A stretch of DNA of 64,000 nt, taken from positions 14,828,222 through 14,892,221 of the forward strand of contig OY759222.1 in NCBI GenBank assembly GCA_963662175.1. The letters are read 5' to 3'. Source of the DNA: Aradus depressus. Its lineage: Eukaryota > Arthropoda > Insecta > Hemiptera > Aradidae. Position 1 is the first letter of the stretch. Each line of letters starts with the position of its first letter. Of this stretch, positions 23,401 through 35,585 are shown one piece after another. A program made the translations under genes and the position numbers. A model generated the notes under the pieces. That model worked only from the letters and a program-made list of their open reading frames with translations, was not told the DNA's origin and did not search any database.

Positions 23401-24047
23401 TTTTCTTTATATTTTTTAGTACTTATGTATGCCTGTTTCACAAGCAGCGAATTTTACATAAACAACATTCAAAATTACATTTTCCAAATGAATTCTTTTG
23501 TAAGTGTCCGCTTAGGAGAGGTGAATGTATCTCTTGTCGCAAAATTGCTTTTCCTTGTCTGTTGCGAGGGGGGTAAAAATACATTGTTTTTCTATACTTC
23601 AGCCTGGGACATCGCAAAGAGGGGTTTTACTTTATTTATTTTATAATACTTTTGGATTTCGTAAATGAGCTTCTGAAATCATTTATAATATAATATATTA
23701 AAAAATAGCTATCATAGACGTTTCGGGAAGCACTCCCATCATGTCTATCTATAATTTATTCAATTAAGGAAGGATTGACCAACAATGAAGTATGAATGAG
23801 GAGAGATCAGGTTTGTGGTCGATAAAAACAAACTTGTATGTAATATTCTGTGGTATTTATTTTTAAATTTTGATTCAATATACGTTTTTATTTATTTGTA
23901 ATTGTTTGTGTTTAGTTAACATATTTTAGTTTTGGTATAAATAATTTAAATGTTATTTTGTTGGTTTAGTTACATTTACTTTTAATGTCGTATCTTCACT
24001 CAAATCTAGCATATTTTATACTCACTAATAATGTATAATGTCAATAC

Positions 24048-24087
24048 AAGCCCTGAAGAAAGTACTCAGTGCTGAAAGTTTGGCAGA
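24048..24087 (+). ncRNA. Hammerhead ribozyme-like motif
   Basis: CTGAAGA (24053-24059), hairpin AGTAC-TCA-GTGCT, GAAAGTTT, then GGC pairing with the GCC before the core. Stem III (AGTT) is weak. It shares the flank ACAAGTTTGTTTTTAT with the minus-strand copy at 28459. Confidence 0.5.
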
Positions 24088-24371
24088 CATTCTACAAGTT
24101 TGTTTTTATTGACCACAAGTTTTATCTCTCCTTTCTATAATGTATTTGTTTTTATATTAGCTGTTGTAATAAGTGTTAACAAAATATTTATATTCATTGT
24201 CGCTTTCAATATTACGTCAGTGAACTTGATAACCCAATTTAGGTATTTTTTGTAAGTAGATAAATACATTAGTATCTGAAATCCAATAGTTTTTATTTTA
24301 TTTTTCCCCTATTGCTGATATGTATTCAAATTTCGCTAGATATGTTACATTACCTGTAACAATATGCTCCC

Positions 24372-27300
24372 ATGTTGCTGTGCACAGTTCTTATTTTTTG
24401 TACTTTTCATTTCAGGTAATGTTATTTCCTCAAGTTTTTTTTTTTTTTTTTTGGAAGCAATCCGTAAGAGGATCATAACTTCATATCAGAGACATCTGGT
24501 TCCCTATTATTTATCTAATATAACTCATTATCAAACTATAATTTTATAGTTGGTCGGATCCAGTGATAACACCGATCACTAGACCCTTCGAATTAGCTGA
24601 GGGCCCCCATTGGGACGAGAAGAAGCAGGTTTTGTATTTCGTTGACGTATTTGGACATGGAGTAAACAGCTACAATCCCAGAACGAAACGAACGAACTCC
24701 ATTACACTTGGTGAGTTTAGTTTCGAATATTACTTATATGGCCAGTTTTAATTATATTCAGTGGAGTAGCCAATGAACCTAGTAAATATATTTTGTGTAA
24801 AATCAGCGTTTACGCTTATTGAAAATCACTAATATCAATTCTGTTAGTTTTAAATGTTCAAAAAAATATTTCTGTTACTGATTTCTTATAGTTTATTCAG
24901 TAATTTGAAGATGATCCAAATTCAGCTTGAAGACAATAATATACAACAGTAATTCGAATTTCCGATGCGCTATATTTGATTATAAAAGAATGACATAACA
25001 GTTTATTGGCTACCGTTAGACGAGAGATTCTTCTATCATCACAACAGTAGTTTAGTTGGTCACCCTTTTTGTGGATACGTCAAATCACTGTTGTGCCCCA
25101 GGGATTGGGTAGATTCTCTTCTGTCCATACCTTGTAGGAGCTCTTGACCACAGTTTAAATAGTTGAGCTGGGAGTTATCTATGTCAAGTGCTTTTTCAGT
25201 TTTTGATATTATTTATTCTTAGAAATTTGTTTATTTCAAGATTTTTCCGTTCACTTTTTAAATACCAAACACTGTTTGAATACCAAACAATTGGTATTCT
25301 TGTAATCGAGACGTGTTTTCAGTTATTATTGATCATTTCTCTAATTTTTCTTTAACAATGATAAAAAGAAAAATTAAAAGAGAAATGATCAATAATAACT
25401 GAAAACTAACAATGATAAAGTTTCCTTCCTTTTTTTTCCGATGTTTGAAGTCTTCATTTATGATGAACTGAAAGAGATTTATGATTATTTCTATGCGATT
25501 TGAAGGATTCATCTCTGTTTTTTTTGTTCTTTGTGGATTATTTATAATCATTTGGATTTTCTACACTCATTCATTTTCCAGGTAATAACTTATTGCTTCA
25601 TTTTCTTTTAAATCCTGATGTTTTTCATTAAGAATTTATTGAAAAATTACATTATAAAAATATTTCTGTCAAATAAGCCTTGTTTTGATTGATTAACCTC
25701 TGCCTTAATTGTGATTATTTCGGCTTAATTTGCTGAATTTATTCTCTTCGTGGTGTTTTATTCACATATAAATTGTGTATTTACTTTTTTTTTTCTTATA
25801 TCACAGTAGAAACTTCAAGATTAACACGTGAATATAGTGCGGTAGCCCAGTCTCAGGAAAAATATGTACAAGTTTCTGCAAAATTAAATATTTTTCGGAA
25901 AATACAAATGGGTATAAAATGAATGCTATTTAAATCATATTTACTTATTTTATTATTTATTCATGCTGCCAAGTCCCTCGCAATAACATGCTGCAGATCT
26001 GGCGGACAGTGTCTTGAGGGCATTAAGTAGGGTGAGAGTCTCGATCAATCTTAGTGAAATGAAACTTGAAATATAATTTAAAATATATATGTTTCAGAGG
26101 ATACAGTGGGTGCTGTGATCCCGGTAAGGGGCCAGGATAACAAGTTCGTCATTGGATTGGGTAGAAATATATCTCTCCTTACCTGGGACGGACAATCAAC
26201 AAATTACAGAGTTGAAAATATATTCTCAGTGGACAAAGGCAAGGAGAATAATCAATTGAATGATGCCAAAGCTGACGAGAAAGGACGTCTCTGGACGGGT
26301 AAGTTCAACGCTCCGGTACACTGTTTGTCTGCGATTGGAAGGCGCGGGATGAGTTAAGTATGGGAACGAAGGGTGAGGGTTGTTCTATTGTCTTCCTTAA
26401 TGAGGTTATTGATGTCACGTTCAAAATAGTGAAATTTTCACTTAATATGAACGTAGGAAAATTGACAAATGGGAACAGATAATCATGATGCACAGCAAAG
26501 CCAGTGCAGTGTTCTGGATAAACTAGGTGAGTTTCTCTGTAGAGTAATTGTGACTGACTCTAGCTCTGACGGCGTCTTTACTTCGTTGTCGTGTTACATT
26601 ACTGATGCCACAAAAAATATGTTGTGAACATTCATTCTGAATTATTGTCAACAATTTTTTAGTAATAAGTAAGCCATAAAATATTTTGATATTTCCAAAA
26701 TTATTACTGATTTTCGATGTGGATTATCTTGTACACAACTATCGTATGTATTGCCTAAAATTTAATAATAACAAATGAATAAACCTCGATTTACATGAAG
26801 AATAAACCTCTGCAACGGACAGTCACGGGACCAAGAAAATTGTCCGTTGCAGAAGGGTGTCCGTTGAGGAGGGTATATATACAAAACGTTTAATTTGATT
26901 TTATGTTTAATATAAAATAGGTAACGAACCATAGAAAATTAGATAAAACACACATAATAATAGTTATTATGGATTTTAGGTTAATAAACCAAACAGTAGG
27001 TATGTATGCCTGTTTCACAAACTGCGAATTCTACGAATAATAAAAAACGTTAAAAATTACATTTTTCAAATTAATTATTTTCTAAGTGTCAGGTTAGGAG
27101 AGGTAAATCTCTTGATAACGAAAAATTGGTTGTCTGCATCCGTTAGAGGGGTGTCCGTTGCGAGGGGGGGTTAAAAATACATTGTTTTCCTATACTTCGG
27201 GCCGGGACATCCCAAAATTGTCCGTCGGACAGGGGTACCCGTAAAGAGGGGTTTTACTGTATATATATTATTATTATTTTTTTTTATTGCCCTTATGTGC

Positions 27301-30300
27301 GATGAATATTAACCATGGTCTTTATAACAGTGTTATTTAGTTATTTACAAACATCTATGGCCCCGGGAGGGAGTTCTATCTACGAAATAAAACTCACTCC
27401 CAATGGTGAGACCATGCGACCAAAGCCCTGCGCTCTAGCCCGCACGGCCACCATGGGCCCCATATTCATATTTAACAGAACACAAAATTACCCAACATGC
27501 TATTATCAGATTATATATATGTTAACATGGGGGTACATGGTATAAGTTACTTATCAAGATAATTTACATATCAAATTTCGAGGGCGCCGGTAGCTCAGTG
27601 GTATGCGTGCTTGACTTCTGAGCTCAAGGTCGTGGGTTCGTAGCCCGACCGAGGCCCTTAGTTTATTTTATCTGGGAGGTAAAATAAACTTAAGCACGCC
27701 GTCCTTCGGATGGGACGTTAAGCGATGGTCCCGAGCCTGTACGATGTCAGGTACTCGTTAAAGACCCCTGCCCTAGATGAATAAAAAATTTAGGGTAGGC
27801 AAAATTTAGGACTCCCACAGTAGAGTCGGGCTCATGTCCACCAGAGTGACGAAAGAGCGCTCTGGTAGTAGGCGATATGACCTCGTAGTTAAAGCCCGGG
27901 CATGAGTCATAAAACCTAACCTAACCCATATCAAATTTTCAGCTACTTAAAATCCAGTGATTGTTCTTATTTTTGAAAATTACCTTTTTACTTCTTGCAG
28001 GAACTATAGCTTTTGAGGGGGTGGAGGTAATCTTGAATCAGTGTTCTCTCTACAGGGTCTGTCTCAACTGTCGTCTGGACAAGGTGCTGTCTCCAGTCTC
28101 CGTCTCCAATGGGATCGCCTACAATAGTAGAAACGACATTATGTATTACGCCGATAGTGCAACCCGAAGAATCGATGCCTTCGACTACGATCTTGAGACT
28201 GGTCAAATCCGTAAGTTTATTATTTACAACTATCAAATTATTTTACCTATTATTTTTGTAAAATTAATTTTTTTTTTTTTGAAAATATAATATATTTTTA
28301 TTGTGTTTGAATGCTTGGGTGAATATTTATATTGTGAAGACTGGGTACATTGATGTGACCAGTTGGTTTCTTCTTCAATAACAATCTGAATCGAACTATA
28401 ACGTACATAGAAAGAGAGATGAGGCTTGTGGTCGATAAAAACAAACTTGTAAAATTTCTGGCAATCTTTCGGCACCGAGTGTGCCTTCTTCAGTGCCTAT
28501 ATTGACATATATACATTATTAATGAGTTGATGTATCCTAGATTTTAGTAAATGATATGACATTATAACTAATTGTGACTAAACCAACAAAATATATTTTA
28601 AATTATTTGCACTATGTTTAAATTATTTGTATAAAAACAGCTGTTAGGAGTGAAGTGATTTAAATAGTGAATTTCTTCAATATTGTGTAAGGAGCATATA
28701 TGTGATAATAGGTTTTTTGGTCAATGAATGAATAGTGAATAAATATAGAACTAGGTGTGCAATACATTCTGCTGTTTGCAAAAACTGAGCTGAGTCAGGC
28801 ATATCTGTATAAAAAACTCAATGTTTTAATAATTATCAGTAACTTCTCACCTTGTATGTTCTTTATGAATATATTAATACTTTAAATAGATATAATATGG
28901 GAGTTTTCGGCATTGCTACCATCATGGAAGTTCAACAAGTTTATAATCCTAACTGACCCTTTTCCCAGCCCCAAGGGTTTTTTCACTGTCCTTTCTGTAC
29001 AGTAACGTCTTAAAAACACGGAAAACATGAAAAATAAATTAAAATCTTAATAATTATTGATTTTTTTATTTAAAAAAAAAAAATAGTACACGCTGATTAA
29101 AACACAAATGTATATGCATGTATGAAATAAATCAAAGATAACAATAATAAATATATAAATAAAAATTCACAGTTTTTTGAGGAAGTAAGTACGTATTCAA
29201 AAAGACTGGAGGATTAAATTATTGGCGATAAAAGGGGTGAATATTTGAGATTGGTCTGATCGTTCGCACTATTACCTGTTTGTAATGCTCTATTTATTTC
29301 CAGTTGTTCTAGTGCGTTGAGTAATGTACCTTTGTCACAAAAATGTAGGTATTGTATGCCTGTATTTATATCAAAATGGTGTTTGTTTTCGTTGATGTAT
29401 TGTGCGAAAGTTGATTTTATTGAGTTGTATGTTGTGTCAGTGTTTAACCTTATATCTGATTTTGTTATTTTACTCTTTTCTTAAATTGTACAGGAGGGAC
29501 AGAGAAAAAAAACCTTGAGAGCTGGAAAAAGGGTCAGTTAGGAATATAAATTTGTTGAACTTCCATTTAGTATTTGTTAAGTTGTGGCTGAAGATCGTAG
29601 CAATACCGCAAGTTCTCCCATATTATATTATATTTTGTGAAATAGACAATATTTGTAAAAAAACACGTTTTTCTTTATTTTTTATAAAGTGTTTCACAAT
29701 ATCTCTGCAAAAAATGTTAAGTATCTTTAATGCATAGGAACATTTAGGAGCAAATTTCGAGAATGTTCTGCCCTTTTTCGGTGAAGCTCAAACAAACGTA
29801 CGCACATACATTCAGGGAGACATACATAAACATACGTTTTTCTCTATTTTCTTTGCATTGAAGTTGAAATTCAAATTGAAATATTTTTCATGCACTTTCT
29901 ATCGATAGCATCTGAACATTCAATCATTTTAACTGATTTTTAAAATTAAGTAAAGCGCTGAAATTGGTTTTAATAATTTAATTTGAGGCTTTTGTAATAC
30001 ACTAGAATAGTTTAAATTGCGCTTAAATATCTTTCTCTTGTCGGAATTATTCCAGGGAATCGTAGAACTCACTTCCACTTTGATTGGTACAACGTTACTG
30101 GATATCCTGATGGGATGACCATAGATATAGATGACAACTTGTGGATTGCAGCTGTCGACGGGTATAGAGTACGTATGTGTATAGTATAACATACTTTGTA
30201 TGCAGCGTGTTTTGTTATATCTTGTCTAAACATTCAGAAATTAAAAATAATTTAAATATACTGCTTTATTTTTAGATTATCCAAGTTTCACGAACTGGTA

Positions 30301-31881
30301 AATTGATTCGATCCGTCTGGTTTCCCACTAAATTAATCAACTCGTGCACTTTCGGTGGGAAAGGACTGCGCACTCTTTACGTGACTAGCGACAGTGTTAG
30401 ACTGACCAAGCAGGAGCTGGCCCACCAACCTCTCGCCGGAGTTGTCTTTGAGGTCGAAGGGCTTGGTGTTACTGGTTATTATTTTTAATACCTTTAATAT
30501 AAGAAACTATTGTAATCTTCGGAAAATCTGAAATCGAGTTTTCAACAAAATTTAACTTTTAAAGGTCTTTTGAACACGTTTTGATCATTTTCACGATGGT
30601 GTATGTGATTGGAACTTTTTGAGTTATTATTATTCTCACGATTTTATATTTTCTAAGGTTTTTTTTACTTTCTTTGGGGTAATTCAACGTCAAATGTACG
30701 ACGAATTAAGGATCACTATCTTGGATTTAATTCAAATTTGGCAAGCAGTTCTCTTGGCACATAATTGACCGTTTTGAAAATTTTTTTTCATTCGAAATCA
30801 CATTTTGTATTGCAGAAATGAATTTTCTATTTTTCAATTTGGATAATTGAAAAAATCAGAAGAATTGCTCTGTACGGCGCAATTGTTTACATAATGGCTC
30901 CAAATTTTCAGAAACTTCATATTTTCAGACAAGAAAACTGCTTGCCAAATTTGAATTAAATCCAAGATGGTGACCCTTAATTCGTCGTACATTTAACGTG
31001 GAATTACCCTTTTATAAACGCGAGAATTTTCTCAATCTTTGTATATTGAAGGATTTTAAAATAAAATATTTAGTGATGCCAGATCGCCTATCACATAGAA
31101 AGATTATTTAATTAGGTACTGATTTTATTATATTATTATATTCCTCTAATCAAATCAATCTGTCCGATCAGCTAAGAAATTTTTGAAAAATTAAACTTAA
31201 ATCAATATTGATTAGGGTTGAGCATAGGAAACATACTACTAAAATTTAAAAACTCATTATGAACAAAATATTATTTTCTTTAATAATGTTGAATATATAG
31301 CATACGTATTTCTAAAGTGACACAAGTCAAAAATAAACGTTTTGAGAAAATCGCTTAGCAACAAAACAATTACACAACTAATCATTTTTTCAAAATTTAT
31401 AGACACAGTTTTCAACTAAGTTTATAATACTCATACATGACAAGATTCGATACTCAACTGATATGTCAGTGGGGGGAGCTTCTAAACATGAAGAGCGACC
31501 CAAGTGCTCTCTGGCTGGCGGAATTCGAAGCTAAGTTGGTACACTTTTGATATTTCATAGAGGACGTTTTCCAAATTCTTATTGTCATAACTCAAAAATA
31601 CAAATTTTTGACTTGTGTCACTTTAGAAATACGTGTGCGATAATATTTTGACTTTTTAACTTCTATTTTTATTTATTGTTTGTCTATCGATCGCTCTTTG
31701 GTTACATGTCATTCTATTTTTCATAAGGGTTATTAAGGAAACTTATACAATTTTTGACATATTTTTTTTTTAACTGTACTTAATAATTTTCTCTCTTCTT
31801 TTGGCATTTTCAGGTACTCGTGGAAAGGAGGTTACACCCTGTCTTCTCAATCCTCAGGATTCTGTCAACAAGTCATGCTAG
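24372..31881 (+). CDS. Secreted SMP-30/regucalcin-like protein, copy A (complete, 7 exons)
   Basis: Exons 24372-24415, 24550-24710, 26098-26298, 28001-28210, 30056-30168, 30276-30474 and 31814-31881 join in phase to 331 codons plus TAG. Exon 1 ([14 protein letters not shown]) is a signal peptide, so the protein is predicted to be secreted. SMP-30 family landmarks follow: [19 protein letters not shown] (metal-ligand Glu), [27 protein letters not shown] (metal-ligand Asn), MYYADSATRRIDAFDYD (metal-ligand Asp), PDGMTIDIDDNLWIA, and [16 protein letters not shown] near the end. The family binds Ca2+/Zn2+ and often hydrolyses lactones, and includes the luciferin-regenerating enzyme. The substrate Arg of vertebrate SMP-30 (NRFND) is Gln here. 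Many Cys residues fit an extracellular location. Exon 6 has a weak donor, GTTATT. The start was chosen because copy B has the same 44-bp exon; an ATG 9 bp upstream at 24363 would be out of phase. Confidence 0.9.
25315..25406. repeat. Long hairpin in intron 2 of copy A
   Basis: CAGTTATTATTGATCATTTC is mirrored by GAAATGATCAATAATAACTG with a short loop, giving arms of about 36 bp. No target duplication was identified. Confidence 0.7.
26798..27259. mobile_element. pogo-like MITE, second copy
   Basis: The left end is worn (AATAAACCTCTGCAACGG) and the right end is intact (GAGGGGTTTTACTG followed by TA). Internal CGGGACCAAGAAAATTGTCC and the GTTGAGGAGGGTAT motif match the copy at 22902. It lies in intron 3 of regucalcin copy A. 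Confidence 0.75.
27340..27460 (-). repeat. SINE family B fragment
   Basis: Shares GGGAGGGAGTTCTATCTACG, GACCATGCGACCAAAGCCC and GCCCGCACGGCCA with the copy at 3362-3506. In intron 3 of regucalcin copy A. Confidence 0.6.
27579..27926 (+). repeat. SINE family A, complete reference copy with target duplication
   Basis: A 12-bp direct repeat, CATATCAAATTT, flanks the element (27567-27578 and 27927-27938). The head is tRNA-like: A-box TAGCTCAGTGGTATGCG near 27591 and B-box GGGTTCGTAGCCC near 27632. The body has CCGTCCTTCGGATGGGACG and AGCCCGGGCATGAGTCAT, and the tail is ACCTAACCTAAC. About 348 bp; it inserted in intron 3 of regucalcin copy A. Confidence 0.92.
28459..28499 (-). ncRNA. Hammerhead ribozyme-like motif (degenerate)
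   Basis: Minus strand CTGAAGA, hairpin GGCAC...GTGCC, then GAAAGATTGCC. GGCA before the core can pair with TGCC after it. Stem III is not self-complementary, so activity is doubtful. Confidence 0.4.
28500..30055. other. Intron 4 of copy A: AT-rich with inverted-repeat pieces
   Basis: TTCAACAAGTTTATAATCC (28932) and GGAATATAAATTTGTTGAAC (29540) flank about 600 bp in inverted orientation together with GGGTCAGTTAGGA/TAACTGACCC, so this is a foldback-type element of about 28900-29660. Nothing coding is recognised within it. Confidence 0.4.
29583..29622 (+). ncRNA. Hammerhead-like motif, core mutated
   Basis: CTGAAGA and the hairpin GTA-GCAA-TAC are kept, but GAAA is GCAA, which should abolish cleavage. 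Stem I is GTGG/CCAT, against GTGA/TCAT at 23312: the pairing is preserved by paired changes. Confidence 0.45.
30677..31009. mobile_element. MITE with long terminal inverted repeats
   Basis: GGGTAATTCAACGTCAAATG at the left is matched by CATTTAACGTGGAATTACCC at the right, and GTACGACGAATTAAGG continues the pairing for about 90 bp. No coding content. In intron 6 of regucalcin copy A. Confidence 0.75.
31304..31634. mobile_element. MITE with terminal inverted repeats
   Basis: ACGTATTTCTAAAGTGACAC and AAGTCAAAAAT at the left are mirrored by GTGTCACTTTAGAAATACGT at the right. Length is about 330 bp. No coding content. In intron 6 of regucalcin copy A. Confidence 0.75.
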
Positions 31882-33084
31882 TTGTAAGATTGGAAGAATT
31901 AACGGAATTTTCGCCTGCCCCAAAGGGAAAGAGATAAATTGTTCACATTTATTGCTGGATGCTGCAACTGGAACGCTGAGTCCAATTTTTTAAACGCTTT
32001 AATTGTTATTCTTTATTCTATTTTATTTGGTTCCGCCAAGATTACCAACAGTTTTGAAAAACCAAGATGACATGAGGTTGCAAAATACACAAAAGGAACT
32101 TGATTGTTTATTTTATTAAATATATTTGATGAAAACATTATTGATATTTATAGTTATTTATCAAAATCCTTTTCTATACTACTATCCTAGAATATATTTC
32201 TATATTAGCAAATCTACAGGTAACTTGCTGCATGACCGCGATTCTGCTGGGCTTCGGATTTCTTCAATATTCTACAGACTCTACGTTAAACTTGATAAAC
32301 TTTTTCACTTCTTTCCTTATTTTAGGATCGTTTCATATAATAAAAATTGTTCTAAAACTCACATCTCAAACAGTTGAGACCTCTTCCAACACATCCATCC
32401 TCCTCGAAGATGACTGGGCAAGACAATCCTCCCTCTACGAAGGTGACTTTAGAAGTGAAGCTAGCTGGGTGGGTTTCTAGCTTTCCAACATTCTCTCGCC
32501 ATTCTTCCGCCGGGCTTCTCTGTAAACCGATTGGCTGCCATGTCAGGTGACCCACACCCTTCCTTACGTGATATTGCTGCTGACATCATCGTTCTTCTCC
32601 CTTTTGGGTTCATTACATCCTCCCCTCTGCATTGTCATTTTTACTTACATATTAATAAATTTAATGTTCATATATTTTTGATACAGGGCTTAAAGGGAGA
32701 GCGGAAACTTGTTTTATTACCACCTGTGATTTGTTCCTGTATCCTGTATTAAGAGGAATATAAATGGAGATATAAAATTTGAAGTGGGCTATAAATAGGT
32801 TTAAAGAGGGATTGTATGTTGCCTTTAGGCACCCAACTTGAAGTCGTCACGCCTTGTGTTATAAAGCACATTTGTACTGAATTTTGGCTGAAACATCTGA
32901 TTTTCTGTCTGTAGATTATATACTTGAGGCAAACTACTCGTACTTTACGAAGCTGTAACTAGTGAACCAACGTTTTAAAATAAGAAAAGGATCGAGGCTT
33001 CTTCATAGTTCCTCATTACGTCTTGAGCGCTAAAAACAATATAATTTTATTTCCCCAGTTATACGAAGTATAGGGGAAGTTATG
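31882..33084. other. 3' flank of copy A without a recognised gene
   Basis: Includes the 3' UTR of regucalcin copy A. A GC-richer patch at 32370-32610 is open in more than one frame but shows no family motif or paired splice sites. Confidence 0.3.
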
Positions 33085-33920
33085 TAACCGATCAAAAATT
33101 AGTTGCTTAGTTTTCAACAGAACTTCATGTTTTCCGACCTCTAGACTCTAATTATGAAAAAAAAAAAAATCAATTCTGTCTGTATAGGTGATATACGACA
33201 ACTCTCGATAGAACGATCGACTCGAAATCTTATGTGTATCCAGAACCCTCTACCAACGACATCTATTTTTTTTTAGTCAAATCGACCAATGGGAAGGGGG
33301 GGATAGGCTTAACATGAAAACTTTAATAACGTCTAATAGTATGAATGTAACGACACAAAATTTCATATGTGAGTTCAAAAGCCCATAAGGCCCATCTATC
33401 GATTTTCAGCCAAAGGGGAGCAGAGGATTAGGGGAGAGGCTTAACTCAAAAACTCTAATAACTGCCGTTGTAGTGAATATATCGACATAAAATTTCATAT
33501 ATGAATAAATCAAAAAAAAAAATCAAAATATCATAAGGACTTCACTCATTAGTTTTCAGCGGAATCAGTAGAAGGGAAGGGGGGATCAGAGGAGGCTTAA
33601 CTCAAAAACCCTAATTGTCGATGTAATGAATTTATCGACATGAAATATCATATTTAAATTCAAAACCCAATGACGACAACACCTGTCAAAGGTTCAGGGG
33701 AGGGGGCTCAACTGAAAAACACTAATAACTGCCAATTTAATGAATTTATCGACACATTTAATATGGTGATTTAGGAGCCTCTATGCAAGTCATCTGTTGA
33801 AAATTAGAGCAAACGGTCGACTGGTTTTGGAGGAGGAGCACAAAGTTAAGTTAATTGATTAATTAATATTAATCTTTCTGGGGAAGTACATTTCTGGTGA
33901 ATCACCGCCGACTTTTTTTC
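33085..33920 (-). repeat. Dispersed repeat family C, longest copy
   Basis: Reverse orientation. CGACATAAAATTTCATATAT-type words recur near 33350, 33484, 33636 and 33748, at intervals of about 112-152 bp. The ends match GAGTCTAGAGGTCGGAAAAC (33140) and the GAATCACCGGAAATGTACTT end (33890). Confidence 0.65.
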
Positions 33921-34599
33921 TTGTCTTAATGCCGATACAAACAAAATACTTGTATTGTTCTTAAGGAAAATATCATTTTAGGGAAGAAACTTCAGAGAGG
34001 AACTCTATGGCCCTGATCTGGCTCTGATGGACAGAAAGAAGTTATACTGGTGCGCGACTAACAAATAAATCACTCTTTATTTTTCCATTAATTCTCTCAC
34101 ACCAAGATTTCTTGTTTTTGGCTATAAAAAAACTAATTCAAATCTTAGGCACGAAACTTTTCTATTAAGATTTGTTTCGGCATTAATTCTAAATTTTAAC
34201 ATTCAAATTTAACTATTATTTAATTTTAGTATTTGTGGATTAGACTAAAGTCAGATTAGTTTAGACTCCTCCCTACTACACCTTCTAATGTTTACTTAAG
34301 TAGGTTCTAACCAAGCCAGTCAGTAGCCCTCTGTGAGTAGTCAAGATCGTAACGTGTTTTATGTTCTTGCTCAGCCCGGCCATGAGCACACCGTCCTTCA
34401 CCAGACGTTTCATCCCATCACCGAGCAACCATCATCTCATTGAATAAGAACTTTATTATTTTACCTCATTTATGAACTGAAACGTTATATTTTTCATTTC
34501 TAATATAAAGTACAATTTTATTTTAATTTATCCTATGTTGTGTCATCTTTTGTTTTTTTGTTTCAGTTGACCAGCTACATATTAGGTTTTTTTTCTTTT

Positions 34600-35585
34600 T
34601 TTTTTTTAAATTAAATATCTTCTTTAATCATTTTAAATTTAATCAATCTTATTAATTACACCTTATTTCATCCTCCAATAAATTGGAGTGGTCCTCCAGA
34701 GGAACCATAGCCTGGCTAATTGGCAAATCCATTTCCGGTCTGAACAAGATTATTATTATTCCAAAATTGTAGAAAATGAATTTAATAATTTAATCACTTC
34801 ATTCCAAAATAATCTCATCAGTAAAGATGTTGAAAAAACCCTCAACTCCAAGTATAACTTATATTATAGAAATATGTGCTCTTTTGGTTCTGTGAGTTGC
34901 CATATGTTATTTAATTGTCATATTAATAAAATTAGAGCAGTAGGCCAGTTACGTTTGGCTTCTAAACACCATATCAGTTTGTATATAAATAAAGAAAAAA
35001 TTATTTTTGAAAAGGATCAATATAGATGTTGTTCTAGAGAACTCAAAGAAGATATTGTTCAGTTTTTATTAAACTGTCCTTTGTATAATAATATTAGAGA
35101 AAGATATTTATCTAAATATATTAAAAACTCTGATGAAGACGAAAGTAATATTATTAGAATATTAGAGATTGTTTCTATGGAGCAAATTAATGATGTCTAT
35201 TACTATATTCTAAATGCTATTAATTTAAAAAAGCAAACATTATAAAGAAAAAATAAAAAAAAATCTAACTTACAATAAAAAAAATAAAAAATAAATAAGA
35301 AAAAAAAAAGATAATGGGAAATGAATTTTAAAGTTGGATTTTTTTTTTTTTTTTTTTTATGTTATTATCATATGTATATGTGTATGTATGTATAAAATAG
35401 AGTATATTTTTCTGTTTTGCATATATAAGTAAATGTGCGCATTTATTTTTTAATATTTAGAAAATTTATTAAGTGTGAAATTCTTACTTTATTATAATAT
35501 AAAATGTATACCTATTCAAATTGTAACCCAACTCTCTACAATAAGCCTTAATAGGCTTCAATGTAGTAATAAATAAAAAAAAAAG
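34600..35585 (+). pseudogene. Non-LTR retrotransposon C-terminal end and 3' UTR
   Basis: The frame 34688-35245 ends with RAVGQLRLASKHH, ELKEDIVQFLLNCPLYNNIR and RERYLSKYI, the LINE C-terminal block in which a C-x-x-C...H...C domain follows the reverse transcriptase. Here the first Cys pair is YRCCSREL. The downstream AT-rich UTR ends in an A-rich tail at about 35570-35585. The upstream RT is missing (5' truncation, the usual outcome of LINE insertion). It lies between regucalcin copies A and B. Confidence 0.75.

Larger units (their letters stand above)
22902..23632. mobile_element. pogo-like MITE with nested inverted repeat
   Basis: The left end is CAGTAAAACCCCTCTGCAAC after TA. The right end GAGGGGTTTTACTT is its partner with a damaged last base. 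The same family occurs at 26798-27259. An inverted-repeat element with hammerhead-like motifs (about 23190-23400) has inserted inside it. Confidence 0.75.

Noticed and set aside
24364..24549. Frame starting MLPCCCAQFLFF as exon 1 of copy A
   Set aside because: It ends in the wrong phase for exon 2, whereas the ATG at 24372 gives the same 44-bp exon as in copy B.
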